The translations under genes were made by a program, and so were the position numbers. DNA of 49,438 nucleotides, from assembly GCA_036004445.1 (NCBI GenBank), contig DASYRL010000055.1, forward strand, positions 1-49,438, read 5' to 3'. This document shows positions 1 to 9,229 of the stretch, piece by piece. The notes under the pieces are model-generated. The model searched no databases, was not told where the DNA came from, and worked only from the letters and a program-made list of their open reading frames with translations. This DNA comes from DASXUC01 sp036004445 (GTDB lineage: Bacteria; Sysuimicrobiota; Sysuimicrobiia; Sysuimicrobiales; Kaftiobacteriaceae). The first letter of the stretch is position 1, and each line of letters starts with the position of its first letter.

Positions 1-110
1 GTTGGTCCTCGTTCAACGGAGAGCCCACTCAAACTTAGGTACCGCCTCTGGAAGGGAAAACCCTCGTCGACCTCGGAGAGGGTAGGCAGCAAGCTGGTGG
101 AGGAACCACA

Positions 111-1112
111 ATGCGGCGGGGATGGCGAGGCGTGGGCGCACTGCTGCTGGTAGCTGCGGTCTCATGTCCGGTGTTTGCGCAAGATGCGGGAGATGTTGAA
201 CGCACCCCCACGGCGGCACCGGTGCCCGACGCGCAGGCCGAGCCGGGACCGACGTGCATCGCGCGCTCGGGGTCACTCACGGTGACGGCGACCCTGCAGA
301 CGCTGGCGGCCGCGCTCGAGATCAATCTGCTGGTCTCGAACGCCGGGCCCGTGGCGGTGCGCGTGGATCCCTCGAAGGCCGGGCTGACGACGGCCGAAGG
401 CGTCCAGACTCCGTGGACCGCGGCCCAGGTCAAGCGGGCGCACAGGGACCTCGGTGCCTACATTGTGGCCGGAGCGTTGTTTCCCCCATTGTTGGCCATC
501 ACGGGGATCTCACAGCTAAACTTCAACCGGTACGTGGACGGCCGGGCGCTCCGCGCGGGCGATGTCGCCCCCGGGGGGACGCTGCGCGGTTCGATCTTCT
601 TCGCCATGCCGCCAGAGACGCAATCGCGCGCGGCGCTTGACCTGACCGGGCTAATCTCGGAACTGGGAAGTGCCCGGCCGATCAGGCTTTACTGTCCGCT
701 GCCGCGGGGACCATCCGCGTACGCCGCCTCCGGCGCTTTCGTGCCGCTGACGGTTTCACTGGGGGCGAGCGCCGCCAGGGGCGCCGCCGAGGTGTCGGTT
801 GATCTGGTCGAATTCGCAGCGGATTACACGGCAGTCGAGCTCAGGATGACCAACAAGGGGGATGCACCAGCCGAGATTTTTGGCGCGATGGTCAACGCCA
901 CGTTGCGGGATGAGACGGGGACGATCTACGCCGGCTTTCCGGCGCGGGGCGATTTCAGGGACCGTGTTCCCGCCAAGCAGACGGTCCCGGCGCGGTTGGT
1001 GTTTGCACCACTTCCCCTGCCGCCGAAGACCACCGCGGCGATCCTGACAATCCCCGGAATCCGCTTCGGGCCGGAAGATGCGATTGACCTGACGGTAGTC
1101 TTGCGGTTCTAG
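111..1112 (+). CDS. Secreted protein of unknown function
   Basis: A 333-residue protein starting at ATG after a GGTGGAGGAA ribosome-binding site. The first 23 or so residues (basic MRRGWR, then a hydrophobic stretch, then VFAQ) form a Sec signal peptide with an A-x-A-like cleavage site, so the mature protein is probably extracytoplasmic. A second hydrophobic segment near residues 115-130 could be a membrane span. The remainder is rich in small residues and valine/threonine patterns that suggest beta-sandwich folds, but I recognise no family. The 3' end overlaps the end of the convergent gene by 4 bp. No function is assigned. Confidence 0.75.
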   Translation: MRRGWRGVGALLLVAAVSCPVFAQDAGDVERTPTAAPVPDAQAEPGPTCIARSGSLTVTATLQTLAAALEINLLVSNAGPVAVRVDPSKAGLTTAEGVQTPWTAAQVKRAHRDLGAYIVAGALFPPLLAITGISQLNFNRYVDGRALRAGDVAPGGTLRGSIFFAMPPETQSRAALDLTGLISELGSARPIRLYCPLPRGPSAYAASGAFVPLTVSLGASAARGAAEVSVDLVEFAADYTAVELRMTNKGDAPAEIFGAMVNATLRDETGTIYAGFPARGDFRDRVPAKQTVPARLVFAPLPLPPKTTAAILTIPGIRFGPEDAIDLTVVLRF

Positions 1113-1579
1113 GCGGTGGGTGAGAAGCCCGCCGGCAATGGGCTGAGCATCACCGGGCCCCAGGCCCGGCGGTGGGCGACGGCTTGGCGGAGACGTGGGG
1201 TCGGGATCTCCTGGCCGAAGTACTCCATCCGTACTCCTCTGAACTGTGGGGTTGGATCCCAGACTTGGCCGTTGAGCAGACACCAGGCATGGGCGAACGG
1301 CACCGCGAGCCCCGGCGCACACGCAAATCCCTCGCAGTACAGCAGTTCGTGCGGGCCGGGACCAAGCTCCGACGCCAGCAGGGCGGCGCGCTGGGCTGAG
1401 CTGAAGCAGTGGCCCCAGGGGGCGTGCAGACGGCACTCGACCAGCCGGATGAGGCGGCGTTCGCCGGCGGACCAGGCGCGCGTCGAGGCGGGCATGGGGC
1501 GCCCTTCATGCAGCGCCCAACCGAGTCCTGGGCTGGGGTCTCTGGCCGTTCGTGTTTCCAGGTAGGTTCGAACGTTCAT
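1109..1579 (-). CDS. Small conserved-looking protein, transglutaminase-like pattern
   Basis: A 156-residue cytoplasmic protein with no signal peptide. It contains the pattern Y-C-E-G-F-A ... P-x-x-H-A-W ... G-x-V-W-D-P-T near residues 80-110. That Cys-Glu-Gly, His-Ala-Trp, Asp-Pro-Thr series resembles the Cys/His/Asp layout of papain-like or transglutaminase-like folds, but the spacing is short and I would not assign an activity. It runs divergently from coxS across a 166-bp gap and ends inside the preceding gene's stop region (4-bp convergent overlap). The coding frame is supported by the coherent motif rather than by a recognised family. Confidence 0.6.
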   Translation of the reverse strand: MNVRTYLETRTARDPSPGLGWALHEGRPMPASTRAWSAGERRLIRLVECRLHAPWGHCFSSAQRAALLASELGPGPHELLYCEGFACAPGLAVPFAHAWCLLNGQVWDPTPQFRGVRMEYFGQEIPTPRLRQAVAHRRAWGPVMLSPLPAGFSPTA

Positions 1580-1590
1580 TTGAAAAGAGA

Positions 1591-1623
1591 AGCGGGCAAC
1601 CGGCGTTTGCCTGGCTGCCCGCT
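1591..1623. repeat. Inverted repeat in the divergent gap before coxS
   Basis: AGCGGGCA at 1591-1598 is perfectly complementary to TGCCCGCT at 1616-1623, and the 17-nt interior can pair further (CCGGC with GCCTGG). It lies 12 bp upstream of the minus-strand start and about 120 bp upstream of coxS. No T-tract follows on either strand, so it is not a standard terminator. It may be an operator or a leader hairpin for either divergent gene. Confidence 0.4.
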
Positions 1624-1745
1624 GTTGGCGAGGCAGGCGGCACGGCGAGGCCGCCGGACCACATTTACCCGCCCCCCTGGGAGGCTAAACATGGACTCGG
1701 GGGAAATTTTGCCGGGGAGCCGAAACTAGTCCGAGGAGGTCAGGA

Positions 1746-2225
1746 GTGAATCTCGCGATTACCGTCACCGTCAACGGCCGCGTCCATCAGCAGGAGGTCG
1801 AACCCCGCCTGCTGCTGGTGTATTACCTGCGAGAAACCCTCGGACTGACCGGGACTCACGTCGGCTGCGATACGACGAGCTGTGGGGCCTGCACGGTGCT
1901 CATGAACGGGCAGGCCGTGAAGTCCTGCACCGTCCTCGCTGTCCAGGCGGATGGAAGCGAGATCCGGACGGTCGAGGGGTTGGCACAGGATGGCGCCCTT
2001 CATCCCATCCAGGAAGGTTTCTGGGAAGAGCATGGACTCCAGTGCGGGTTCTGCACGCCGGGGATGATGCTCAGCGCGCTGCAGCTGCTCTCGCGGAATC
2101 CCGATCCCACCGACGCCCAGATCCGCCACGCCCTTGACGGCAACCTCTGCCGCTGCACCGGCTACCAGCACATCGTGAATTCGGTGCGCTACGCAGCGCG
2201 GAAGCTGCGGGAGCAGAACCGATGA
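1746..2225 (+). CDS. coxS: Molybdenum hydroxylase (CO dehydrogenase type) small 2Fe-2S subunit
   Basis: 159 residues, GTG start behind GAGGAGGTCAGGA. It carries two [2Fe-2S] clusters: the plant-ferredoxin type in the N-terminal half (CDTTSCGACTV, then a further Cys in VKSCTV) and the C-terminal pair CGFCTPGM and CRCTGYQ. This layout is diagnostic for the small subunit of xanthine oxidase-family enzymes, which relays electrons from the molybdenum centre to FAD. It overlaps coxM by 4 bp (ATGA), so the two are co-translated. The catalytic large subunit (coxL/xdhA type) is not adjacent, so the true substrate (CO, purine, aldehyde or N-heterocycle) cannot be told. Confidence 0.93.
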   Translation: MNLAITVTVNGRVHQQEVEPRLLLVYYLRETLGLTGTHVGCDTTSCGACTVLMNGQAVKSCTVLAVQADGSEIRTVEGLAQDGALHPIQEGFWEEHGLQCGFCTPGMMLSALQLLSRNPDPTDAQIRHALDGNLCRCTGYQHIVNSVRYAARKLREQNR

Positions 2226-3076
2226 TCCCGGCCGCCTTTGACTACCACCGGCCGGCGACGGTCGACGAAGCGCTCAAGTTGCTGGTGGACCTCCCAGACG
2301 CGAAGGTGCTGGCCGGAGGGCACAGCCTGCTGCCGATGATGAAGCTGCGGCTCGTGACTCCCACCCACCTCATCGACCTGGGACGCGTGCCCGGCCTCCG
2401 GGACATCAGGCTCGACGGCGGCGCCGTCGCCATCGGCGCGATGGCCACCCACTGGGCGGTGGAATCCGCAGACGTCGTGGGGCGGTCCGCGCCGCTGCTG
2501 GCCGAAACCGCGGCGCGCGTCGGCGACGTGCAGGTGCGCAACGTGGGCACAATCGGCGGCAATCTCGCACACGCCGATCCGGCTGCCGACTACCCCGCGG
2601 CCATGCTCGCCCTCGACGCGGAGCTCGTCGCTCAAAGTCCGAGGGGACGCCGGACGATTGCCGCCGCCGACTTCTTCACCGGGCTGTTTGCCACGGCGCT
2701 GACCTCGGATGAGCTGCTGGTTGAAATCCGGATCCCCGTCCAGCGCGGGGGCGGGGCATACCTGAAGTTTCCGCACCCGGCGTCGGGGTTCGCAGTCGTC
2801 GGGGTCGCGGCGATCGCGGGGGTCTCCGGAGGAACCGTTGAGCGGGTACGAGTCGGCATCACCGGGGTCGGTCCGGCCGCCTATCGGTCCGGCGCGGTCG
2901 AAGGCGCGCTCGCCGGCGGGCCGGCAACTCCGGAGGCGGTCGGCGCGGCGGCCGAGCACGCGGCCGACGGCGTCGACGTCAACGAGGACATCTTCGCCCC
3001 GGCCGAGTACCGCGCGCACCTCGCCCGGGTGTTCACCAGACGGGCGCTGCTCGCCGCATTCGAGCGGTCGCGATGA
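2222..3076 (+). CDS. coxM: Molybdenum hydroxylase FAD-binding medium subunit
   Basis: 284 residues, ATG overlapping the coxS stop. FAD-contacting motifs of the CoxM/CutM family are visible: AGGHSLLP near residue 32 and TIGGNLAHADPAAD near residue 110. Length matches the family (about 280-290). It takes electrons from the two Fe-S clusters of CoxS and passes them to an external acceptor. The order S-M without an L gene differs from the usual M-S-L cassette; the next gene 23 bp downstream is a cNMP-binding protein instead. Confidence 0.92.
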   Translation: MIPAAFDYHRPATVDEALKLLVDLPDAKVLAGGHSLLPMMKLRLVTPTHLIDLGRVPGLRDIRLDGGAVAIGAMATHWAVESADVVGRSAPLLAETAARVGDVQVRNVGTIGGNLAHADPAADYPAAMLALDAELVAQSPRGRRTIAAADFFTGLFATALTSDELLVEIRIPVQRGGGAYLKFPHPASGFAVVGVAAIAGVSGGTVERVRVGITGVGPAAYRSGAVEGALAGGPATPEAVGAAAEHAADGVDVNEDIFAPAEYRAHLARVFTRRALLAAFERSR

Positions 3077-3099
3077 CATCCAGTGAGGAGTCCTGAGGC

Positions 3100-3519
3100 A
3101 TGGAGAGTCGAGACGAGCTGATCGGCGTTCTGTCCGGGTTGACCCTGTTTGCCGACCTCAGCCGGCCGCAGGTCGAAGCCGTGGTCCACACGCTGGAGGA
3201 CGAGTACTTCGCCGAAGGTCAGCGCATCCTGCGGCAGGGCTTCAGTGGTTCGAACCTCTACATCATTCTTAGCGGGGAAGCCGCGGTCTTTGTCGACGGC
3301 ACCCAGCGTGCCACCCTCGGTCGCGGGGACTTCTTCGGCGAGATCTCGGTACTGCTGGGGGAGCCGCCGGCCGCCGACGTCGTCGCCGCCAGGCCGCTGC
3401 GGTGTCTCGTGCTGTCGGAGCCTGACGTCGAGACCTTCCTCATGACCTATCCGAAAGTGACCTACCGCATGCTGCAAGCCGAGGCCCGGCGGGTCCGGAG
3501 CGCCAACCTGTGGCGGTAA
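3100..3519 (+). CDS. Stand-alone cyclic-nucleotide-binding domain protein
   Basis: 139 residues, essentially one CAP_ED/cNMP-binding beta barrel: LSGEAAVFVDG, LGRGDFFGEISVL (phosphate-binding-cassette region) and a C-terminal helix. There is no helix-turn-helix or catalytic domain, so it is not a CRP-type activator. In the cassette the arginine that contacts the cyclic phosphate is not obvious (EPPAADVVA), so ligand binding is uncertain. It starts behind AGTGAGGAGTCC and overlaps the next gene by 10 bp, so it is probably a partner or ligand-sensing module of the oxidoreductase or of CoxSM. Confidence 0.85.
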   Translation: MESRDELIGVLSGLTLFADLSRPQVEAVVHTLEDEYFAEGQRILRQGFSGSNLYIILSGEAAVFVDGTQRATLGRGDFFGEISVLLGEPPAADVVAARPLRCLVLSEPDVETFLMTYPKVTYRMLQAEARRVRSANLWR

Positions 3520-5045
3520 GGAAACGAGGCACGTCCGCGCGCCGCCGCCGCGCGGTGCCGCGGGTACGGCCATTTCCACCCGGTGAGTACCCGGTCGTCA
3601 TCATCGGCAGCGGACCTGGGGGGCTTCAACTCAGCTACTTCCTGTCCAGGGTTGGGATTCCCCATGCGGTTCTGTCCGCCGACCCGGGTCCGGGCGGGAT
3701 GTTCAGGCAGTTCCCGCTGTTCCAGAAACTGAATACCTGGTCCAAGCCGTTCTCGCCCGCCCCACCCATGTCCCGGCATTACGCCTGGTACGACTGGAAC
3801 AGTCTCCTCGCCGATGAGCCGGCGCATCAGGCGCTGGTCACGGAATTCATGGACGGCAGCACGTACTTCCCGACCCGCGAACAGATGGAACTCGGCCTCG
3901 ACGCGTTCTGCGAACGGGCCGGCGTAGCGGTGCGCTACGGCTGCCGGTGGGAATCGACCCGCGCCGCGGGGGGCGGATTCGCGCTGGACACCTCGGATGG
4001 GGAGTACCGCTGCAAGATCGCCGTGTTTGCGGTCGGCATGGCCGAGCCGTGGAAGCCCCAAATCGCCGGGATCGAATTGGTGCCCCATTACGCCGAGGCG
4101 AAGATCTCCTCGGCCTACGCCGGCCGGCGCGTGCTCATCCTGGGCAAGCGCACCTCCGCCTTCGAGATGGCGGACGCCATCCTGCCGTGGGCCCGCCAGA
4201 TCGTGCTGGTGTCTCCGCGTCCGGCGACCCTGGCCGTCAACACGCACTCCACGGCAGGCGTCCGCGCCCGGTATCTCTTGCCGTACGAAGACCACGTGTT
4301 CGGCGGGGGCGTCTTTGTCCTCGACGCGGCGACGACGCGGATTGAACGGACCGGTTCCGGCTATCGGGTCCACGCCGGGGGCACGACGCGGCCCGGAACG
4401 TTCACGTTCGAAACGGACTTCGTGCTCGCGGCCACCGGGTGGACGACGCCCCTGCGCGACCTGCGAGACCTTGGCCTGGCGACGTTCAGCCAGGATCGCA
4501 TCCCGGCGCTGACCCCGTTTTGGGAGAGCACGAGCGTGCCGGGCATCTTTTTCGCGGGCGCGCCGATGCAGGGGGCGGTGGGTCTTCGCAAACACGGGGT
4601 GCCTGCCAACTCCGGAGGGCTGGGCGGGTACCGCCACAACGCGCGGGTGCTGGCCGCGTACCTGGCCCGCACGCACTTCGGGATCGACCTGCCAAAACCG
4701 GAGATCCGCCCCGAGGACGTCGTGCCATATCTGCTGTCCGAGGCGAGCACGGCGGCCGAATTGTGGAACCAGCGCTCGTACCTGGCGCGGGTGGTCAGCG
4801 TCGATCGGTCGGCGGGAATCCTTGACGAGGGGATCTTGCCGCTGCAGTTCTTCGTCGACGGGCGGGGGCCGGATGCCATCGCGATCGTGCAGGAGACCGA
4901 CCAGACCGGCGATCACCATCCGGCCGTCTACATCCGGCGCAGCAACCAGGTGACTGAACACGTGCTCGAAGGCGATCCGCTGCTGAACTATCAAACGGAG
5001 CGGCACCAGAAGCAACTTGCGGCGGTGCTCGAAGGGCTGTTCTAA
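3510..5045 (+). CDS. FAD/NAD(P)-dependent oxidoreductase (flavin monooxygenase-like)
   Basis: 511 residues, GTG start overlapping the cNMP-binding gene. After a basic 33-residue leader comes a Rossmann FAD motif VVIIGSGPGGLQ, then a second nucleotide-binding stretch VLILGKRTSAFEMAD near residue 210 and the ATG-like motif LAATGWTTP near residue 310. The pattern after the FAD motif (Q-F-P-L-F-Q-K-L-N) recalls FOXRED2/CzcO-type flavoproteins. The C-terminal 130 residues are an added domain I do not recognise. Co-translation with a cNMP-binding protein downstream of coxSM suggests a redox partner role, but the substrate is unknown. Confidence 0.85.
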   Translation: MAVRKRGTSARRRRAVPRVRPFPPGEYPVVIIGSGPGGLQLSYFLSRVGIPHAVLSADPGPGGMFRQFPLFQKLNTWSKPFSPAPPMSRHYAWYDWNSLLADEPAHQALVTEFMDGSTYFPTREQMELGLDAFCERAGVAVRYGCRWESTRAAGGGFALDTSDGEYRCKIAVFAVGMAEPWKPQIAGIELVPHYAEAKISSAYAGRRVLILGKRTSAFEMADAILPWARQIVLVSPRPATLAVNTHSTAGVRARYLLPYEDHVFGGGVFVLDAATTRIERTGSGYRVHAGGTTRPGTFTFETDFVLAATGWTTPLRDLRDLGLATFSQDRIPALTPFWESTSVPGIFFAGAPMQGAVGLRKHGVPANSGGLGGYRHNARVLAAYLARTHFGIDLPKPEIRPEDVVPYLLSEASTAAELWNQRSYLARVVSVDRSAGILDEGILPLQFFVDGRGPDAIAIVQETDQTGDHHPAVYIRRSNQVTEHVLEGDPLLNYQTERHQKQLAAVLEGLF

Positions 5046-5049
5046 CTAC

Positions 5050-5138
5050 GGGGATCAAGGGGATCAAAGGGATCAAGGGGATCGGTAAACAAGCCCGATA
5101 GCTTCCTGATCCCTCTGATCCCGTTGATCGCCGATCCC
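5050..5138. repeat. Mirrored tandem array A (GGGGATCAA units)
   Basis: Left arm 5050-5085 has four units of 8-10 nt built on GGGGATCAA; right arm 5105-5138 carries the complement (CCTGATCCC, TCTGATCCC, GTTGATCGCC, GATCCC). The arms can fold into an imperfect hairpin around a short loop. The array begins 5 nt after one stop codon and ends 6 nt before the convergent gene's stop, filling the whole gap. It may act as a bidirectional terminator. Confidence 0.75.
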
Positions 5139-5143
5139 GCCGT

Positions 5144-5572
5144 CTAGTGCCGGTGCTGCTCCGTGGCGTCGCGCAGCCGGTGGACGACCTCACGGAGGAT
5201 CTGCAGCGTCACCTTGGGGTTCTCTTCCAGGATCGTTGTGAATTCCCACGACGCCAGCGCGAGGCAGGTCGTGGGCTCATCGGCCAGCACGTGTGCCATG
5301 CGCGGGGCCTGATCGAGCACCGACAACTCGCCGAAGAAATCGCCGGGCCCAAGCGTGTTGAGCGTCTCATTTCCCCGGAGCACCCTGGCCTGCCCGGACA
5401 CGATCAGGTAGAATCCGGTTCCGATCTGTCCCTGCCGTACGATGAAGCGGCCCGCAGGAAACTCGATGACCTCGACGCGGTCGGCAATCGCGCCCAGCGC
5501 CCGCGGTCCCAGGCCGGCGAAGAGGGACACGCCGCGGAGCAGTTTCGTCTTCTGTGCCTTCGTCATTGCCAT
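5144..5572 (-). CDS. Stand-alone cyclic-nucleotide-binding domain protein
   Basis: 142 residues, a second single cNMP-binding (CAP_ED) domain: FPAGRFIVRQGQIGTGFYLIVSG, then LGPGDFFGELSVLDQAPRMAHV, then a C-terminal helix. The cassette F-G-E-L-S-x-L-D-x-A-P-R retains the arginine usually contacting the cyclic phosphate, unlike the paralogue at 3,100. No DNA-binding domain follows. It faces the oxidoreductase gene convergently. It is likely a cNMP or small-ligand sensor subunit; the partner is unknown. Confidence 0.87.
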   Translation of the reverse strand: MAMTKAQKTKLLRGVSLFAGLGPRALGAIADRVEVIEFPAGRFIVRQGQIGTGFYLIVSGQARVLRGNETLNTLGPGDFFGELSVLDQAPRMAHVLADEPTTCLALASWEFTTILEENPKVTLQILREVVHRLRDATEQHRH

Positions 5573-5682
5573 CTCGACGGAGTGTAACGTTCGGCCCCGG
5601 CCCCTCGATTCCCACTGGGAGGAGGTCAGCGAGATCCGGTCAAATAGGCCAGGAAGGCATCCCTTGGGGAGGTGGCGAGAGC

Positions 5683-7125
5683 ATGGCCGAGAGCAAAGGA
5701 AAGCGACGCGTCTCGCGCCGCGACTTCCTGAAGTTGACGGCGGGCGCGGCGGCGGGCGCCGGGTTGGCGGCGGGCAGTGTGGGGTCGCTGCTGACTTCCT
5801 TCGTCAAGGCGCAGCCGCGCGCGCTACGCATCATGACGTGGGCACACTTCGTCCCCTGGGCGTACCACCCGTGGTTCGATAACTTCGCCCGGGAGTGGGG
5901 GAGGAGCAAGGGCATCGAGGTCACGATCGACCGCGTCAGCTTCGCGGACATCGTCCCGCGGGCGACCGCCGAGGTGGCCGCCCAGCAGGGGCACGACCTC
6001 TACTTCTTCATCTCGCCGCCGTCGCAGTTCGAGCAGCAGGTCCTCGACCTCGCCGACGTCAACGGGGAGGCCGCGCGGCGCTACGGCCCGATCCTGCCGG
6101 TGGTCCGGGACAGTACGTACAACCCCTTCACCCGGAAGTGGTTCGGGTTTTCCGACAACTGGGTGCCGGATCCCGGCGACTATCTGAAGAGTGCGTGGTC
6201 GGCGGTCGGGTACACGCAGGGACCGAAGACGTGGGACGACCTGCTCACAGCCGGCCGCCGGATCAAGGAGCGTTTCCCGAACATCCAGATTCCCATCGGG
6301 ATCGGCTTCTCGCAGGACATCGACTCCAACATGGCCACCCGGGCGTTGCTGTGGTCGAATGGAGCGTCCGTGCAGGACAAGGACGCGAACGTCGTGCTGA
6401 ATTCGGAGGAGGCGGTGAAGGCCGTAGAGTGGGGATCCCGGCTCTTCCGCGAGGTGATGACCCCGGCAGTCATGAGCTGGAACGCGGCGTCCAACAACCA
6501 GGCACTGGAGGCGGGGGCGACGTCGTACATTCTCAATTCCATTTCGGCGTATCGGTCGGCGCAGCAGCGGCGGCTGCCGATCGCCGCCGACATCAACTTC
6601 GTCCCTGCGTTGAAGGGCTCAGTCCGCGCGCTCGCGGCCACGCACGTGATGGGCGTGTGGGTCATCTGGCGGTTCGGCCGGGCACCGGATCTGGCCAAAG
6701 AATTTCTCATGCATCTCACCGACAACGCGCGTGAGTCGACGCTGAACAGCGAGCTGTACAACTTCCCGGCGTACATGGGCGCGGCGGCCGAGAAGAGCAC
6801 CCCCGTCGCCCAGAAGCCGGCCGAAGGCCTGCGGTGGGTCCAGGGACAGGTCCGCAGAGACCGCTTCGGGTCGCTGCCTCCGGACAAGCTCAAGGTCCTG
6901 GCCGATTCCTTGAACTGGTCGGCCAATATCGGCTGGCCCGGCGTGGCCAACCCCGCCGAAGGGGAGATCTTCGACACCAGCGTTACCGCCGACATGTTCG
7001 GGAAGGCGGCAACCGGTCAGCTGACGCCGAAGCAGGCGGTCGAAGAAGCCAGCCGGCGCGCCAAGGACATCTACGCGAAGTGGCGGCGCGCGGGCCTGGT
7101 GGGCGGCGGCTCCAAAGACCGATAA
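5683..7125 (+). CDS. ABC importer substrate-binding protein (sugar type), Tat-exported
   Basis: 480 residues from ATG 5683 behind GGGGAGGTGGCGAG. The N-terminus has a twin-arginine signal (SRRDFLKLT then an Ala/Gly-rich hydrophobic stretch). The body fits the MalE/UgpB-type solute-binding fold: MTWAHFVPWAYHPWF at the start, then ATAEVAAQQGHDLYFF, and the central hinge region with EAVKAVEWG. It heads a four-gene transporter operon and defines its specificity, which cannot be read from sequence; the family takes oligosaccharides, polyols or glycerol phosphate. Upstream 5573-5682 is a divergent promoter region shared with the cNMP-binding gene. Confidence 0.88.
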   Translation: MAESKGKRRVSRRDFLKLTAGAAAGAGLAAGSVGSLLTSFVKAQPRALRIMTWAHFVPWAYHPWFDNFAREWGRSKGIEVTIDRVSFADIVPRATAEVAAQQGHDLYFFISPPSQFEQQVLDLADVNGEAARRYGPILPVVRDSTYNPFTRKWFGFSDNWVPDPGDYLKSAWSAVGYTQGPKTWDDLLTAGRRIKERFPNIQIPIGIGFSQDIDSNMATRALLWSNGASVQDKDANVVLNSEEAVKAVEWGSRLFREVMTPAVMSWNAASNNQALEAGATSYILNSISAYRSAQQRRLPIAADINFVPALKGSVRALAATHVMGVWVIWRFGRAPDLAKEFLMHLTDNARESTLNSELYNFPAYMGAAAEKSTPVAQKPAEGLRWVQGQVRRDRFGSLPPDKLKVLADSLNWSANIGWPGVANPAEGEIFDTSVTADMFGKAATGQLTPKQAVEEASRRAKDIYAKWRRAGLVGGGSKDR

Positions 7126-7131
7126 AACAAG

Positions 7132-7243
7132 GACGGGATAACAGGGATAAAAGGGATAATAGGGATAACGGTTACGGGACGCACTGCGATAAAGGGATAA
7201 CGGGGATCACTCTCCCCTTATCCCTTTATCCCTTTATCCCGTC
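7132..7243. repeat. Mirrored tandem array B (GGGATAANA units)
   Basis: Left arm 7135-7170 contains four consecutive 9-mers, GGGATAACA, GGGATAAAA, GGGATAATA and GGGATAACG, with exact 9-nt period. Right arm 7214-7243 holds three complementary units (TTATCCC, TTTATCCC, TTTATCCC) and both ends close on GACGGGATAA/TTATCCCGTC. A further GATAAAGGGATAACGGGGATC lies in the loop. It begins 10 nt after the binding-protein stop and ends 17 nt before the ATPase start, so it could attenuate transcription between the highly expressed binding protein and the rest of the operon. Confidence 0.8.
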
Positions 7244-7260
7244 GGTCGGGGGGAGTTCGG

Positions 7261-8284
<1,024 letters not shown>

Positions 8285-8298
<14 letters not shown>

Positions 8299-9229
8299 CG
8301 GGGCGCAGGCATCCGTCCACGCGCCGCCTGCCGCCCTGCGCCGGGCCACGCTCGCGGACCGGGAAGGCACGCTCGGCCGTCTCCTGCTGGCGCCCGCGTT
8401 CTTGTACGTCATCCTGCTCGTCGGCATTCCCTTCGTGCTCGCGATCCTGCTCAGTTTTTCCGGCGCCAGGTCGGGCTCGCTGACGTTCTCGTGGGTGGGG
8501 CTGAGGAACTTTACCGCGATCATCGGCGATCCCCAGTTCCACCGGACCTTGGTGAACACGCTGATCTTCACGGTCTGCTCGCAGGTGCTGGTTATGATCC
8601 TGGCGACGACCGCGGCCAACGTGCTGGACGCGGCGTTCATCGGGAAGCGCGCGGTCCGGATGGTTCTGCTCCTCCCGTGGGCGGTGCCGGTCTCCCTGGC
8701 AACCATGGCCTGGGCCTGGATCTTCGACTCGACGTTCAGTGTCATCAACTGGACGTTGCGGGTCGCCGGGCTGCTGCAGGGCTGGATCTACTGGCTCGGC
8801 GACACGGAACTGGCGATGGCGGCGATCATCGTCATCCACGTGTGGCGGATGTTCCCGTTCGCCACCGTGGTCCTGCTGGCCGGGATGAGCGCCATCCCCA
8901 CCGAAATCCGTGAGGCCGCGGTGATCGACGGGGCATCGTTCTGGCGGCGGCTCTTCCAGATCAATCTGCCGCTGCTGCTGCCCGTCATCACGGTCGCGGT
9001 GTTGTTCGGCGTCGTCTTCACGTCGACTGATCTCAGCGTCGTCTATCTGCTGACGCGCGGGGGACCCTACAACAGCACCCACGTCCTGTCCAGCCTGGCG
9101 TTCCAGCGAGGCATCCTCGGCGGCGACCTGGGGCAGGGGGCGGCGATCGCGCTGTTCCTGCTGCCTGTGCTGGTGGTTGTCGCCATCGGCATGCTCCGGC
9201 TGGCGCGGCGGTCGGAGGTCGGGGGATGA
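8285..9229 (+). CDS. ABC importer permease (MalF/UgpA type)
   Basis: 314 residues with six predicted membrane segments. The cytoplasmic EAA loop that docks on the ATPase reads EIREAAVIDGASFWRRLFQINLPLL around residue 205-230, matching E-A-A-x3-G-x9-I-x-L-P. The N-terminal 30 residues are a soluble extension. It forms the heterodimeric channel with the following gene, which it overlaps by 4 bp (ATGA). Confidence 0.93.

Noticed and set aside
5050..5138. CRISPR-like array
   Set aside because: Units are 8-10 nt, without spacers, and mirrored; no cas genes are present. The same applies to the other tandem arrays.
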